A stretch of 64,000 bases of DNA, taken from Marinoscillum sp965229915. Its GTDB lineage: Bacteria > Bacteroidota > Bacteroidia > Cytophagales > Cyclobacteriaceae. Position 1 is the first letter of the stretch. Each line of letters begins with the position of its first letter. Where the stretch lies: contig NZ_CBDDJZ010000001.1 of the NCBI RefSeq assembly GCF_965229915.1, forward strand, positions 1,550,001 to 1,614,000, read 5' to 3'. Below, one piece after another: positions 26,194 to 38,290 of this stretch. A model generated the notes under the pieces. That model was given only the letters and a program-made list of their open reading frames with translations. It had not been told where the DNA came from and searched no databases. The position numbers were made by a program, and so were the translations under genes.

Positions 26194-26703
26194 TTAGTTA
26201 GGTTGTTTCCTTAAAATTATTGATATAACCGGTGTTATGAAGAATCCGGCTATAATTTTTTTAATCGTTGACTCTTGAATGAGATCCCATTTGGTCACTT
26301 TCTGAATTTCTTCCAGCTGTAGCTCGTAAGCTTCTTGTCCAAATTTCTCAACATAAATCTTCGATCGTTCATTTAAAAAATTAGTCGCTGCTGACTGGTA
26401 ATTTATTACAGCATCAGTATCAAAATTGTAATAAAAAATTTGTGCTATCAAAAAAACAGCCGAACCAATTGTATATACGATAAATCCAATCGTCATTCCT
26501 TGCCAAAAATGAAGGATACCATCATTTGTATACCTTTTGAAATCCTTCTCAGCAAAGAATATGAACATACCAATTAAGACAAGGTCAAAAAACAAATGGC
26601 CCAAATCAATTTGTGGATTGACTCCAATGAAGAAGGACAAATGGTAAATGATGACCATGAATACTCCCGCAACTGGAGCATATTTTATAGCTGTTCTAAA
26701 CAT
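26194..26703 (-). CDS. DUF4199 membrane protein (copy b)
   Basis: This 169-residue protein, starting MFRTAIKYAPVAGVFMVI, has four predicted helices and FFAEKDFKRYTNDGILHFWQGMTIGFIVYTIGSAVFLIAQIFYYNF as in the DUF4199 family. The longer in-frame start at 26745 lies inside the upstream gene; the ATG at 26703 overlaps the upstream stop as TAATG and is preferred. It is a paralogue of the next gene and belongs to the same operon. Function unknown. Confidence 0.85.
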   Translation of the reverse strand: MFRTAIKYAPVAGVFMVIIYHLSFFIGVNPQIDLGHLFFDLVLIGMFIFFAEKDFKRYTNDGILHFWQGMTIGFIVYTIGSAVFLIAQIFYYNFDTDAVINYQSAATNFLNERSKIYVEKFGQEAYELQLEEIQKVTKWDLIQESTIKKIIAGFFITPVISIILRKQPN

Positions 26704-27959
26704 TAATTCTTCCTGATTACATCTCCATTGATCACCCCAATGCACTTACCCGTAATTTCTTCACCATACTGTGGTGAGTTTACTGATTTTGAAGGGTTCG
26801 TAGACATATCAAAGGTCCACTTTTCCTCAGGAGCAAATAGTGCCAATTTAGCTTGAGCGCCTTCCTCAATTATCACAGGATTCATTTGCAATATCCGTCT
26901 TGGCCCCTTTGTCACTCTATCAATCAAGACTCCAATGTCGATTTGACTAGAGAGTTTTATTAGATCGCTATAGAAAGTAGGTAAAGAACAAATCCCCGGA
27001 GTGGCCAAATCAAATTCTAGATCCTTACTTTCTGGATCTTGAGGATTATGAGCAGAAACGATCGCATCAATTACTCCAGTTTGCACACCCCTAATTAGGG
27101 CTTTACGGTCTTTTTCCGATCGAAATGGTGGATCCACTTTAAAATTTGAGTTGTAATCTGTCAAATCATCCTCTGTATAAAACAGTTGATGAATCGCCAC
27201 ATCACAAGTCACTAATAGGCCATCTTTCTTCGCCTTATTGATTAAGCTAATACCCTCAGCTGTGGATATTAAAGAAAAATGCAACCTACCACCTGCATAT
27301 CGAAGAATCTCCAGGTCTCTTTTTATTGCTATTTCTTCTGAAAGAGACGGCTCGCCATTCATCCCAAGAATTGTACTAGCCTTACCTTCGTGCATTTGAG
27401 CAAATTGAGACAGATGAACATCTTTGGGTCTCGTAATCACCAAACCATCAAACTTTTGAACATATTGAAGTGACTTTAATAAGAGTTCGGTATTCCAAAT
27501 GGGGTTCAACCCATCTGAAAACGCCACAGCGCCAGCATTTTGCAAATCCAAGATCTCACTCAGATTTTCCCCTTTGCATCCCTCACTCACAGCACCAATA
27601 GCCCACAAATTGATCCCTTCCTCTGCATGACCCTGCTGAATGTATCTTACATCACTCTTTGATTCAATGACTGGTTCAGTGTTGGGCAACACACAAACAT
27701 CCGTAAAACCACTAAATAAAGCACATTTACTTCCGGACTTCAAGTCCTCCTTATGTTCACCTCCCGGTTCATTAAAATGAGCATTCAAATCAAAAAAACC
27801 TGGAGACAAACTGAGATTTTCAAAAGTATAGTCAGCAGATTTCTTAATGTTAGAATCGATCTTTTCTATAATGCCGTTTTCAATGTACACATCAATTGTC
27901 TGACCATGATACTCCGATGAGGGATCCAAAATAGTGGATTTTTTGAGCAGTACTTTCAT
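26703..27959 (-). CDS. Dihydroorotase-like protein lacking metal ligands (probable PyrC' pseudoenzyme)
   Basis: This 418-residue amidohydrolase-fold protein is clearly homologous to dihydroorotase (FFDLNAHFNEPGGEHKEDL, FSGFTDVCVLPNTEP). The key residues are replaced. The HxH metal pair is NAH (N59, H61). The later metal histidines read R177 (TRPKD) and L230 (HFSLIST). The catalytic aspartate position, normally DHAPH, is SAHNPQ (A303). It therefore probably cannot hydrolyse dihydroorotate. Inactive PyrC' proteins are known as structural partners of aspartate transcarbamoylase in Pseudomonas. The operon, however, is for envelope proteins, so a different role is possible. It overlaps the BatA gene by 4 nt. 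Confidence 0.85.
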   Translation of the reverse strand: MKVLLKKSTILDPSSEYHGQTIDVYIENGIIEKIDSNIKKSADYTFENLSLSPGFFDLNAHFNEPGGEHKEDLKSGSKCALFSGFTDVCVLPNTEPVIESKSDVRYIQQGHAEEGINLWAIGAVSEGCKGENLSEILDLQNAGAVAFSDGLNPIWNTELLLKSLQYVQKFDGLVITRPKDVHLSQFAQMHEGKASTILGMNGEPSLSEEIAIKRDLEILRYAGGRLHFSLISTAEGISLINKAKKDGLLVTCDVAIHQLFYTEDDLTDYNSNFKVDPPFRSEKDRKALIRGVQTGVIDAIVSAHNPQDPESKDLEFDLATPGICSLPTFYSDLIKLSSQIDIGVLIDRVTKGPRRILQMNPVIIEEGAQAKLALFAPEEKWTFDMSTNPSKSVNSPQYGEEITGKCIGVINGDVIRKN

Positions 27960-29893
27960 TTAAGAAATCTTAGCAGAATGGTTTCAATAAGTAAAAAACT
28001 CAAGGCCAAAAGTAATGCATATTTCCATAAGCTCAATTGGTCCGAATCCCCTACTGAACTCTCTAAGAAGACTTGATCGTCCATGACATTGTAGCGTATA
28101 TGAGTGACCCCATTAATAGCTTGTTCAATTTCTTCAGAACTATAAGGTCTCACATCTGACTCTTGCTTCGAAAAATTCAATGCAACCGCTCCCAAGGTAT
28201 CAGCAGCGGTCAGTAAGTGATAAATCCCAGGATGACTAAGATCCTCTGGAATCTCAAGTATCAACCTATCACCAGAATATCGCCATGAAGGAATAAAAGA
28301 CTCAGATTCAGACACAAGCTTATACACCGATTCATTTTCAATAGAATCAGCTTTCAACGACATGAAACCTCCATCAATACGGTAAAACAGCCGCTCTTGT
28401 GAAGATGGCCGAGCCAACTCATACATAATAGGAACAAACAGAGAATGCTTATGAAAATTGGTAAACTCATCCGATAGCGGAGATGTCAACAAATAGTTCT
28501 GTCCGCTTTTGACCAGAAAAGCTTCCTTAGCATTGGTCTCCAATATGTTTTCTGAGAAGCCTACCGGGTTAATTTGCACCGATACTTTAGGCAAACTTGC
28601 CTCTTGATCATTTTTAACAAATACGCCTTCCAGTAGAGGATGACTCAATGATTCCTGGCTCAATGACTGACTATACGAATTCTTGACCTCAGATAATCTC
28701 AACTCCAAAAATCTTGAATAAGAATCTAGATCAGGAGAGGCAGAAGGTACAATTAAGAAGCGTGAATTTATTTTACTTGTTTGTGTGATCAACCACTCAG
28801 GTATTACATCCAGTTCGTTTAAGACGATAAAGTCAGCAGTGAGCAATAAGTTCAGAGATGTTGATGATATGTCATTACTGTGTATGTCGAAGTAACCCTT
28901 ATTTCCAAACAATCGATCAATGAATGATGGATTATCATTAGCACCATGCAGAACAATCACTTTTGCTTTACTTGGTTCTGGAATAAAGAAATAAAACACA
29001 TTGTCAAAAACCACCGGTACATCCTCAATTTCAATCGAATACGCTCCATAAAAATCATCCATGGTATTAATGGGAAATGTTAATTCAGATATAGCATTTG
29101 CGCCCACATCCACAGAAGATGACGCGAGCTGTTGTTTTCCTCTATTCAATTTGACCAAAACCCCGCTTTTCTCGTCAAATCCGAAATTTCTAATATTTAT
29201 TGTTAATTTACTCCGTCCACTAATTAACGATTGCGTAGATATAAAAACTGTATCAACAGAAATATTCCCCGTATTTTGAGCCCGAAATTGATTGATCTCG
29301 TAAGTCCTCGAAGTGTCTGCGGTTATTTCTTCTAAATCAAAAACTGCTCGTTGCATATCAGAAAACAATTTTACGTGGTCTGAGGAATATAAGTCTGCCT
29401 TATCTTTTATTTGCGAAAGAGTATAAGATTTACTCGCAAACGTGTTTTTAAATTGATTTTGACTCTTTTGACCTACGTATTGTGTACCGTCATTGGTCAG
29501 CAGCCTGAGTTCATTATTCGTCGTTTGTTCAGATTTACTTTCTAACAATGCATTCAAGCTAAACAACAAAGGCTCACCCGTAACATCAGTTTGCTGCATA
29601 CTCAATGAATTGTCCAGATACCAGAGCTGATTACTTCCATCTATTTCACTTTGCTGGTCCAGTAATGGTTGTGCAAAGGCAAGAATGATGAACGAGAACA
29701 CCATCATCCTACTTATCATTACCAATATCCGCTTTAACCTTGAACTGGATTTCCGCTGCTCTTTAATGTCAAACAAAAAAGAAAGATTGGAAAACAAAAC
29801 TTTTTTATACCTTCTAAAACTAAAAAGATGTATTACAAGAGGTATTATCAGCAACACCAAACCGTACAGAGCCCACGAATTTTGAAATATCAT
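27956..29893 (-). CDS. BatA-domain membrane protein
   Basis: This 645-residue protein starts with the BatA (aerotolerance regulator N-terminal) module MIFQNSWALYGLVLLIIPLVIHLFSFRRYKKVLFSNLSFLFDI, then a second helix (about 57-75). A large extracytoplasmic region of mixed alpha/beta and beta domains follows, and a final helix (about 622-642) precedes the basic end. A von Willebrand/ThuA-like region may be present, but the MIDAS motif DxSxS is not clear (WYLDNSLSM at about 108). Bat-type proteins act in the inner membrane in envelope stress. It is the first gene of the operon with PyrC', DUF4199 and GT2 genes. Confidence 0.88.
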   Translation of the reverse strand: MIFQNSWALYGLVLLIIPLVIHLFSFRRYKKVLFSNLSFLFDIKEQRKSSSRLKRILVMISRMMVFSFIILAFAQPLLDQQSEIDGSNQLWYLDNSLSMQQTDVTGEPLLFSLNALLESKSEQTTNNELRLLTNDGTQYVGQKSQNQFKNTFASKSYTLSQIKDKADLYSSDHVKLFSDMQRAVFDLEEITADTSRTYEINQFRAQNTGNISVDTVFISTQSLISGRSKLTINIRNFGFDEKSGVLVKLNRGKQQLASSSVDVGANAISELTFPINTMDDFYGAYSIEIEDVPVVFDNVFYFFIPEPSKAKVIVLHGANDNPSFIDRLFGNKGYFDIHSNDISSTSLNLLLTADFIVLNELDVIPEWLITQTSKINSRFLIVPSASPDLDSYSRFLELRLSEVKNSYSQSLSQESLSHPLLEGVFVKNDQEASLPKVSVQINPVGFSENILETNAKEAFLVKSGQNYLLTSPLSDEFTNFHKHSLFVPIMYELARPSSQERLFYRIDGGFMSLKADSIENESVYKLVSESESFIPSWRYSGDRLILEIPEDLSHPGIYHLLTAADTLGAVALNFSKQESDVRPYSSEEIEQAINGVTHIRYNVMDDQVFLESSVGDSDQLSLWKYALLLALSFLLIETILLRFLK

Positions 29894-29923
29894 TTTGCTA
29901 ATTTAAGTACGAAGTAGCTATTT

Positions 29924-29931
29924 CAAAGTTA
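29924..29931 (-). promoter_or_regulatory. -7 element for the BatA operon
   Basis: TAACTTTG on the minus strand matches TAnnTTTG, 30 nt before the BatA-domain gene start; the start point would be near 29917. No good -33 TTTG was found. Confidence 0.4.
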
Positions 29932-30083
29932 TGATTATTTAACTGCCTGACCACATCGCAAGTTAAGCAGTCGTACACACGGACATTTTAATGGGTATGT
30001 AGCCTGCAGAGTCACGTCGAGGTACCATCCCAGGGCTATGTGCATAAGAGTAGTATGTTTAAATTTAATAAAGCTTTAAAAAC

Positions 30084-30116
30084 AAAAAACCCTGACTGGA
30101 AAACCAATCAGGGTTT
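30084..30116 (-). terminator. rRNA operon terminator
   Basis: Reading the minus strand, AAACCCTGATTGG pairs with CCAGTCAGGGTTT around a TTTT loop, followed by TTTGTTTTT. The stem is 13 bp with one G-T wobble. It lies just after the 5S gene and ends the rRNA operon. Confidence 0.88.
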
Positions 30117-30124
30117 GTAATAAA

Positions 30125-30236
30125 CTGGCAACGACCTACTCTCCCACATGTTACTGCAGTACCATCGGCGCTGGTGGGCTTAACTTCTTTGTTCGGAATG
30201 GAAAAAGGTGGACCCCACCGCAATAATCACCATAAA
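30125..30236 (-). rRNA. rrf: 5S ribosomal RNA
   Basis: The minus strand shows a 5S-type molecule of about 112 nt: it starts near TATGGTGATTATTGCGGTGG, contains GAACAAAGAAGTTAAGCCCA, and ends GAGAGTAGGTCGTTGCCAG. Ends are estimated to within a few bases. It is the last gene of the rRNA operon. Confidence 0.92.
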
Positions 30237-30346
30237 ACCTGCCATGACTGAACGTAAGTCAGCGTCATGGTCTTGATATTTTTAAGTCTTAGTCTATCTT
30301 CTATAAACTATTGACTCCCGACTAGTGTCGGTTTTGACATATATAT

Positions 30347-30374
30347 GTGAAAGATTCTCTGAAAAATTCGAAGC
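30347..30374 (-). other. 23S processing stem, 3' arm
   Basis: On the minus-strand transcript this segment complements the 5' flank of 23S (33292-33327). On the plus strand GTGAAAGATTC-TCTGA here corresponds to the reverse complement GTGAAAGATTCACTGAGA there. It is the likely RNase III processing stem for 23S rRNA. Confidence 0.65.
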
Positions 30375-30404
30375 AAGTTCATCATCCCCACTTGCATAAA
30401 GTGG

Positions 30405-33283
<2,879 letters not shown>

Positions 33284-33291
33284 CGATAAAC

Positions 33292-33327
33292 TCGCTTCTT
33301 TTTAATTTCTCAGTGAATCTTTCACAA
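33292..33327 (-). other. 23S processing stem, 5' arm
   Basis: This is the complementary partner of 30347-30374; the two arms bring the ends of 23S together in the precursor. Complementarity extends further through a TGACATAT word on each side. Confidence 0.65.
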
Positions 33328-33565
33328 TATGTCAATGAACTTTTCTGCTAGTTTCTAGCCAACTCTCAATAGTCAATAGCTAATTGAACAACCAATCGTC
33401 AGCATCTAGCTTCGGTGTCTTACAACACAAGTAATTAGTCTTTTCTAATTACTACTATACAGCTTTATTTTCCTACTCCTAATCTCTTATTTAATGATTA
33501 GATCTTTCTCTAATCAGTTTCAAGTAAGTAATCAGTTTCCTCTAATTTCCTCACCTGAAAAGGTG

Positions 33566-33639
33566 TGGAGGATATCGGAGTCGAACCGATGACCCCTTGC
33601 GTGCAAGGCAAGTGCTCTAGCCAGCTGAGCTAATCCCCC
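33566..33639 (-). tRNA. tRNA-Ala (anticodon TGC)
   Basis: This 74-nt cloverleaf on the minus strand has acceptor GGGGGAT/ATCCTCC (one G-T pair), D-arm AGCTCAGCTGG, and anticodon stem CTTGC/GCAAG with loop CTTGCAC, anticodon TGC. The T-arm is ATCGG-TTCGACT-CCGAT. It sits in the 16S-23S spacer, the usual position for tRNA-Ala. CCA is not encoded. Confidence 0.97.
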
Positions 33640-33674
33640 ATTTGTTGGTATTATCTCAGCTTACTAATAATGCG

Positions 33675-33728
33675 GCGTGCAAACAAGTACTCTAGTCTGC
33701 GCGACCCGACCAGCTGAGCTAATCCCCC
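33675..33728 (-). pseudogene. Truncated tRNA-Ala copy in the 16S-23S spacer
   Basis: Reading the minus strand, the first 19 nt are identical to tRNA-Ala (GGGGGATTAGCTCAGCTGG). A 14-nt insertion (TCGGGTCGCGCAGA) follows, then CTAGAGTACTTGTTTGCACGC, close to the tRNA-Ala anticodon arm. After that the match stops: no T-arm or 3' acceptor strand exists. The anticodon stem also has mismatches. It cannot fold as a tRNA and is best called a decayed partial duplication. Confidence 0.75.
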
Positions 33729-33814
33729 AAAAACAAGATTTTAGATTCTAGATGCTAGACATTAGAAAAAACTCTTCAGTTTTAACTCCTGCCTTTCAGC
33801 TCTCATCTAAAATG

Positions 33815-33888
33815 TAGTCTCGGGCAGACTCGAACTGCCGACCTCTACATTATCAGTGTAGCGCTCTAACCACCTGAGCTACGAGACT
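33815..33888 (-). tRNA. tRNA-Ile (anticodon GAT)
   Basis: This 74-nt cloverleaf on the minus strand has acceptor AGTCTCG/CGAGACT, D-arm GCTCAGGTGGTTAGAGC, anticodon stem CTACA/TGTAG with loop CTGATAA (GAT), and T-arm GGCAG-TTCGAGT-CTGCC. It is the standard spacer tRNA after 16S. CCA is not encoded. Confidence 0.97.
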
Positions 33889-33988
33889 ATCAATCTCTTT
33901 TTAGTCTCGGGCTTCTCATGTGATTAGCCCGGAGTAGGTCAATTTTTCAATCACAATCAACACTTCCTGTTGATCTTTAATAACTTAG

Positions 33989-34013
33989 AATAAATGTAAC
34001 AGCAAATCACTCC
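33989..34013 (-). other. 16S processing stem, 3' arm
   Basis: AATAAATGTAACAGCAAAT here matches the reverse complement of 35746-35774 (AATGAATGTAACGTACAGCAAAT...). The two flanks of 16S would pair in the precursor with a small bulge. Confidence 0.65.
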
Positions 34014-34058
34014 TTCCTGACATAAATGCCAGAAATGAAGATCGTAACCAAAGTCTCC

Positions 34059-35577
<1,519 letters not shown>

Positions 35578-35745
35578 GTATATAAATTTTGTCTCTAACG
35601 AGACTGGTAGTTAATTATGATACCTCTTACAAGGTACTGCAATTAACACCCAATGTGTTTGAACCCTGGCTACGATTCCTCAAAGTACTTGCTGATACGT
35701 GTATCAACAGGGTAGCACTTAGACCCTAAAGTCTAAATGCACTTT

Positions 35746-35774
35746 GGAGTAATTTGCTGTACGTTACATTCATT
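35746..35774 (-). other. 16S processing stem, 5' arm
   Basis: This is the complementary partner of 33989-34013, about 170 nt upstream of mature 16S in the leader. Confidence 0.65.
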
Positions 35775-35991
35775 CAAAGAACTTGTCTACCTATCCATTA
35801 GTCTTAAGCCCATAACTCACGTAGCCTATTCGTCGTAGTGTGAATCGTAAAACCTCGTAATGTCGTCAGTAAAGTGAAGTCATTTACTGCTTAAATGACT
35901 TGAGTGCTTTCAGCTTTTTTTTCCTCAGTTCCAACCCCGCTGGCCTTCCCCTTCTGTCTCTCTTCGCTGCCTCTTCCCCTGAAAGCGGATG

Positions 35992-36021
35992 CAAAATTAG
36001 ATAATGTTTTTTAACTTCAAA
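35992..36021 (-). promoter_or_regulatory. rRNA operon promoter P2
   Basis: On the minus strand TTTG (36018-36021), 18 nt, then TAATTTTG (35992-35999), matching the Bacteroidota -33/-7 consensus. Transcription would begin near 35985. Confidence 0.72.
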
Positions 36022-36119
36022 GTGTTTTGAAGGAAATATTTTAAAATATTTTTAGCCCCTCTCACTCTATCTAACCTCTTCCTCTCAACTCTTTCCCCCA
36101 CTCCCGCCGAATGGGACGG

Positions 36120-36149
36120 CAAAGATAGTAAAGAAGATTAAGCTGCAAA
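36120..36149 (-). promoter_or_regulatory. rRNA operon promoter P1
   Basis: On the minus strand TTTG (36146-36149), 18 nt, then TATCTTTG (36120-36127). The spacing is the same as in P2 and in the tRNA-Leu promoter. It begins 15 nt after the purA stop. Confidence 0.72.
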
Positions 36150-36164
36150 TAGATTCCTGGAAAT

Positions 36165-37442
36165 TTATTGAGAAATTTCTTCTTTCATCAGCGTCTGTGT
36201 TCGATCAGGCCCCAATGAAATCAAGCTTATCGGTGTATTGGTCTGTTTTTCAATGTAAGCAACATAATCCGACAACTCTTTTGGTAGCGCTGAGAAGCTG
36301 GAAATATCATTATTCTTCCAACCTTTGAAGGACTCAAAATGCAAACCAAGATCTTCTTTATCCAAATAAAGAGGTAATTCTGCTGTGGTAGTGTCTCCTA
36401 CTTTATAAGCTTCACAGATTTTGATTTCATCCATATCGGACAATACATCTGCCTTCATCATGAACAGCTGGGTAACTCCATTGAGCATACAGGTATAATT
36501 CAAAGCAGGCAGATCTAACCAACCACACCTTCTTGGGCGGCCAGTAGTTGCACCAAATTCATTTCCGAGTTTTCGCAATTCCTCTCCTTCGGGTCCATGA
36601 AGCTCTGTGGGGAAAGGCCCGCTACCTACTCTTGTGCAGTAGGCTTTGAATATCCCATAAACTTCACCGATTCTACCTGGTGCTACTCCCAGCCCTGTAC
36701 ATGCTCCTGCTGCAATGGTGTTACTACTGGTGACGTACGGATAGCTCCCAAAATCTATATCTAGCAATGAACCTTGAGCACCCTCGGCCAGCACACTCTG
36801 ACCATCTACTAACGCCTGGTTAATTAGGTATTCCGTACTGAGGATATCATATTCTCTTACAAGTTCAATAGCCTCAAAGAATTGCTTTTCTTCCTCTTCC
36901 AAAACTGCTTCAAAATTGTACCGATCTAGTATTTCTAAATGAAAGTCTCTGAGTTGCTTATAGCGATCGTCAAAGTCCGGCTCGTTGATGTCTCCAATTC
37001 TCAAGCCTTTTCTAGCTGCTTTATCTTGATAAGTCGGACCTATTCCTCGTAAAGTGGAGCCAATTTTCTTATCTCCTTTTGCTATTTCATAAGCCTTGTC
37101 CAGCATCCTATGAGTAGGGATGATCATTTGGGTCTTATTGGAGATAACTAAATGACGCTTTAAATCCAGATTAAAAGGAGCCAAGCCTTCTATCTCTTTC
37201 TTGAAGGTGATAGGATCAAGTACAACTCCGTTACCAATTACATTGAGTATTCCCTCATGGAAAATGCCAGATGGAATTTGGTGAAGCACATGCTTATGAC
37301 CATCAAACTCTAATGTATGTCCTGCATTAGGGCCTCCTTGAAATCTTGCGACCACATTATACTTTGGTGCCAGAAAATCCACAACCTTTCCTTTACCTTC
37401 ATCTCCCCACTGAAGGCCTAATAAGATATCTACTGCTGCCAT
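36165..37442 (-). CDS. purA: Adenylosuccinate synthetase
   Basis: This 425-residue enzyme condenses IMP and aspartate with GTP to adenylosuccinate in AMP synthesis. It has the P-loop QWGDEGKGK (residues 11-19), FQGGPNAGHT, STLRGIGPTYQDKAARKGLR, VLAEGAQGSLLDIDFGSYPYVTSSNT, GVAPGRIGEVYGIFKAYCTRVGSGPFPTE and TTGRPRRCGWLDL. Length is normal for the family. It lies 5 nt after the STAS gene in the relA-fur-STAS-purA series, and directly upstream of the rRNA promoters on the same strand. Confidence 0.98.
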   Translation of the reverse strand: MAAVDILLGLQWGDEGKGKVVDFLAPKYNVVARFQGGPNAGHTLEFDGHKHVLHQIPSGIFHEGILNVIGNGVVLDPITFKKEIEGLAPFNLDLKRHLVISNKTQMIIPTHRMLDKAYEIAKGDKKIGSTLRGIGPTYQDKAARKGLRIGDINEPDFDDRYKQLRDFHLEILDRYNFEAVLEEEEKQFFEAIELVREYDILSTEYLINQALVDGQSVLAEGAQGSLLDIDFGSYPYVTSSNTIAAGACTGLGVAPGRIGEVYGIFKAYCTRVGSGPFPTELHGPEGEELRKLGNEFGATTGRPRRCGWLDLPALNYTCMLNGVTQLFMMKADVLSDMDEIKICEAYKVGDTTTAELPLYLDKEDLGLHFESFKGWKNNDISSFSALPKELSDYVAYIEKQTNTPISLISLGPDRTQTLMKEEISQ

Positions 37443-37447
37443 TAAGT

Positions 37448-37786
37448 TTACTTGATTTTTTCGAGTGCTTGCTCTTCTGTATCTACTATATTAAAAATTG
37501 CCTGAAGCTTGGTGATGATCAACAATTTCTTCACGTGCTCTGAAGGTTTGATTAAAAAGAGTTCTCCTCCTTTATTTCTGAATTTTGTCAGTATGGTTAT
37601 CAGCACACCTATCCCACTACTGTTAATGTAACGAATGTCCTCGATATCAATGAGACAGTATTTAGCACCTTTACTCAAGGTATTGTTAACAAGTTCCACT
37701 AATTCAGGGCCATTGTTTTCCCCGATAAGATCCCCACTAAAAGTAAGTTTTAGCTGATCACCTGCCAGTGTGTGCTTATAATTCAT
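37448..37786 (-). CDS. STAS-domain anti-sigma-factor antagonist-like protein
   Basis: This is a single STAS domain of 112 residues, starting MNYKHTLAGDQLKLTFSGDLIGENNGPELVEL. The phosphorylatable serine region is DIEDIRYINSSGIGVLITILTKFRNKGG. Such proteins bind anti-sigma kinases in SpoIIAA/RsbV fashion. No cognate kinase gene is nearby. A longer frame begins at 37834, but the ATG at 37786 starts the domain cleanly and gives an 11-nt overlap with the fur stop, so it is preferred. The gene is followed by purA after 5 nt. Confidence 0.85.
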   Translation of the reverse strand: MNYKHTLAGDQLKLTFSGDLIGENNGPELVELVNNTLSKGAKYCLIDIEDIRYINSSGIGVLITILTKFRNKGGELFLIKPSEHVKKLLIITKLQAIFNIVDTEEQALEKIK

Positions 37787-38243
37787 TCTTACTATTTCTT
37801 TTGTTTTCACAGTCTTCTCTCTTACAGTTGGCATGAAGAATCAACGAATGTTGAACCACATCGAACTGCAAAAGTTGACCAACGGTATTTTGAATGTTTT
37901 GAATCCTTGGGTCACAGAACTCCATCACTTTGTTGCAATCAGTGCATATTAGATGATCATGTTGCCGGTAACCATAGGACTTCTCATATTGAGCGAGGTT
38001 TTTACCGAACTGATGTTTGGTCACCAAATCACATTCTACCAAAAGATCCAGGGTGTTATAGACCGTAGCCCTGCTTACCCTATAGTTCTTTTCTTTCATG
38101 CTAATGTAGAGCGACTCTACATCAAAATGCCCATTACGTGAATATATTTCTTCAAGGATTGCGTATCGTTCTGGAGTTTTTCGTAAGCCCTTCTCCTCTA
38201 AATACTCAGTAAATATCCTCTTAACTTCCTCAAATACGACCAC
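37776..38243 (-). CDS. fur: Fur-family metalloregulator
   Basis: This 155-residue regulator starts with GTG (MVVFEEVKRIF). The winged helix includes RKTPERYAILEEIYSRNGHFDVESLYISMKEKNYRVSRATVYNTLDLL. Metal sites include HDH (95-97), C100/C103 and C140/C145, the structural zinc set. It fits Fur or a close relative (PerR, Zur), and the metal sensed cannot be decided by eye. A -7 element TATATTTG lies just upstream, with a near-match -33. It overlaps the STAS gene by 11 nt. Confidence 0.9.
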   Translation of the reverse strand: MVVFEEVKRIFTEYLEEKGLRKTPERYAILEEIYSRNGHFDVESLYISMKEKNYRVSRATVYNTLDLLVECDLVTKHQFGKNLAQYEKSYGYRQHDHLICTDCNKVMEFCDPRIQNIQNTVGQLLQFDVVQHSLILHANCKREDCENKRNSKNEL

Positions 38244-38260
38244 TTGTCACAAATTTTATA

Positions 38261-38290
38261 CAAATATAGATGAGATGATGAAAAATCAAT
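38261..38290 (-). promoter_or_regulatory. Promoter of the fur-STAS-purA unit
   Basis: On the minus strand TATATTTG (38261-38268) is preceded at 18 nt by ATTG (3 of 4 matches to TTTG). It ends 17 nt before the GTG start and supports that start. It overlaps the relA stop region. Confidence 0.55.

Larger units (their letters stand above)
35578..36164 (-). other. rRNA leader and promoter region
   Basis: These 587 nt between purA and 16S hold no gene. They contain two promoters (P1 36120-36149, P2 35992-36021), a transcribed leader of about 400-530 nt, and the 5' arm of the 16S processing stem. The part just downstream of P2 (35930-35990) is purine-rich on the transcribed strand. Confidence 0.7.

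Noticed and set aside
26704..26745. Longer start for the second DUF4199 gene
   Set aside because: It lies inside the upstream dihydroorotase-like gene; the TAATG start fits better.
29932..30080. Possible extra RNA gene between the rRNA terminator and the BatA gene
   Set aside because: Loose similarity to 5S words only; no fold or promoter supports it.
37787..37834. Longer start for the STAS gene
   Set aside because: It would extend 48 nt more into fur; the STAS domain begins at MNYKHTL.
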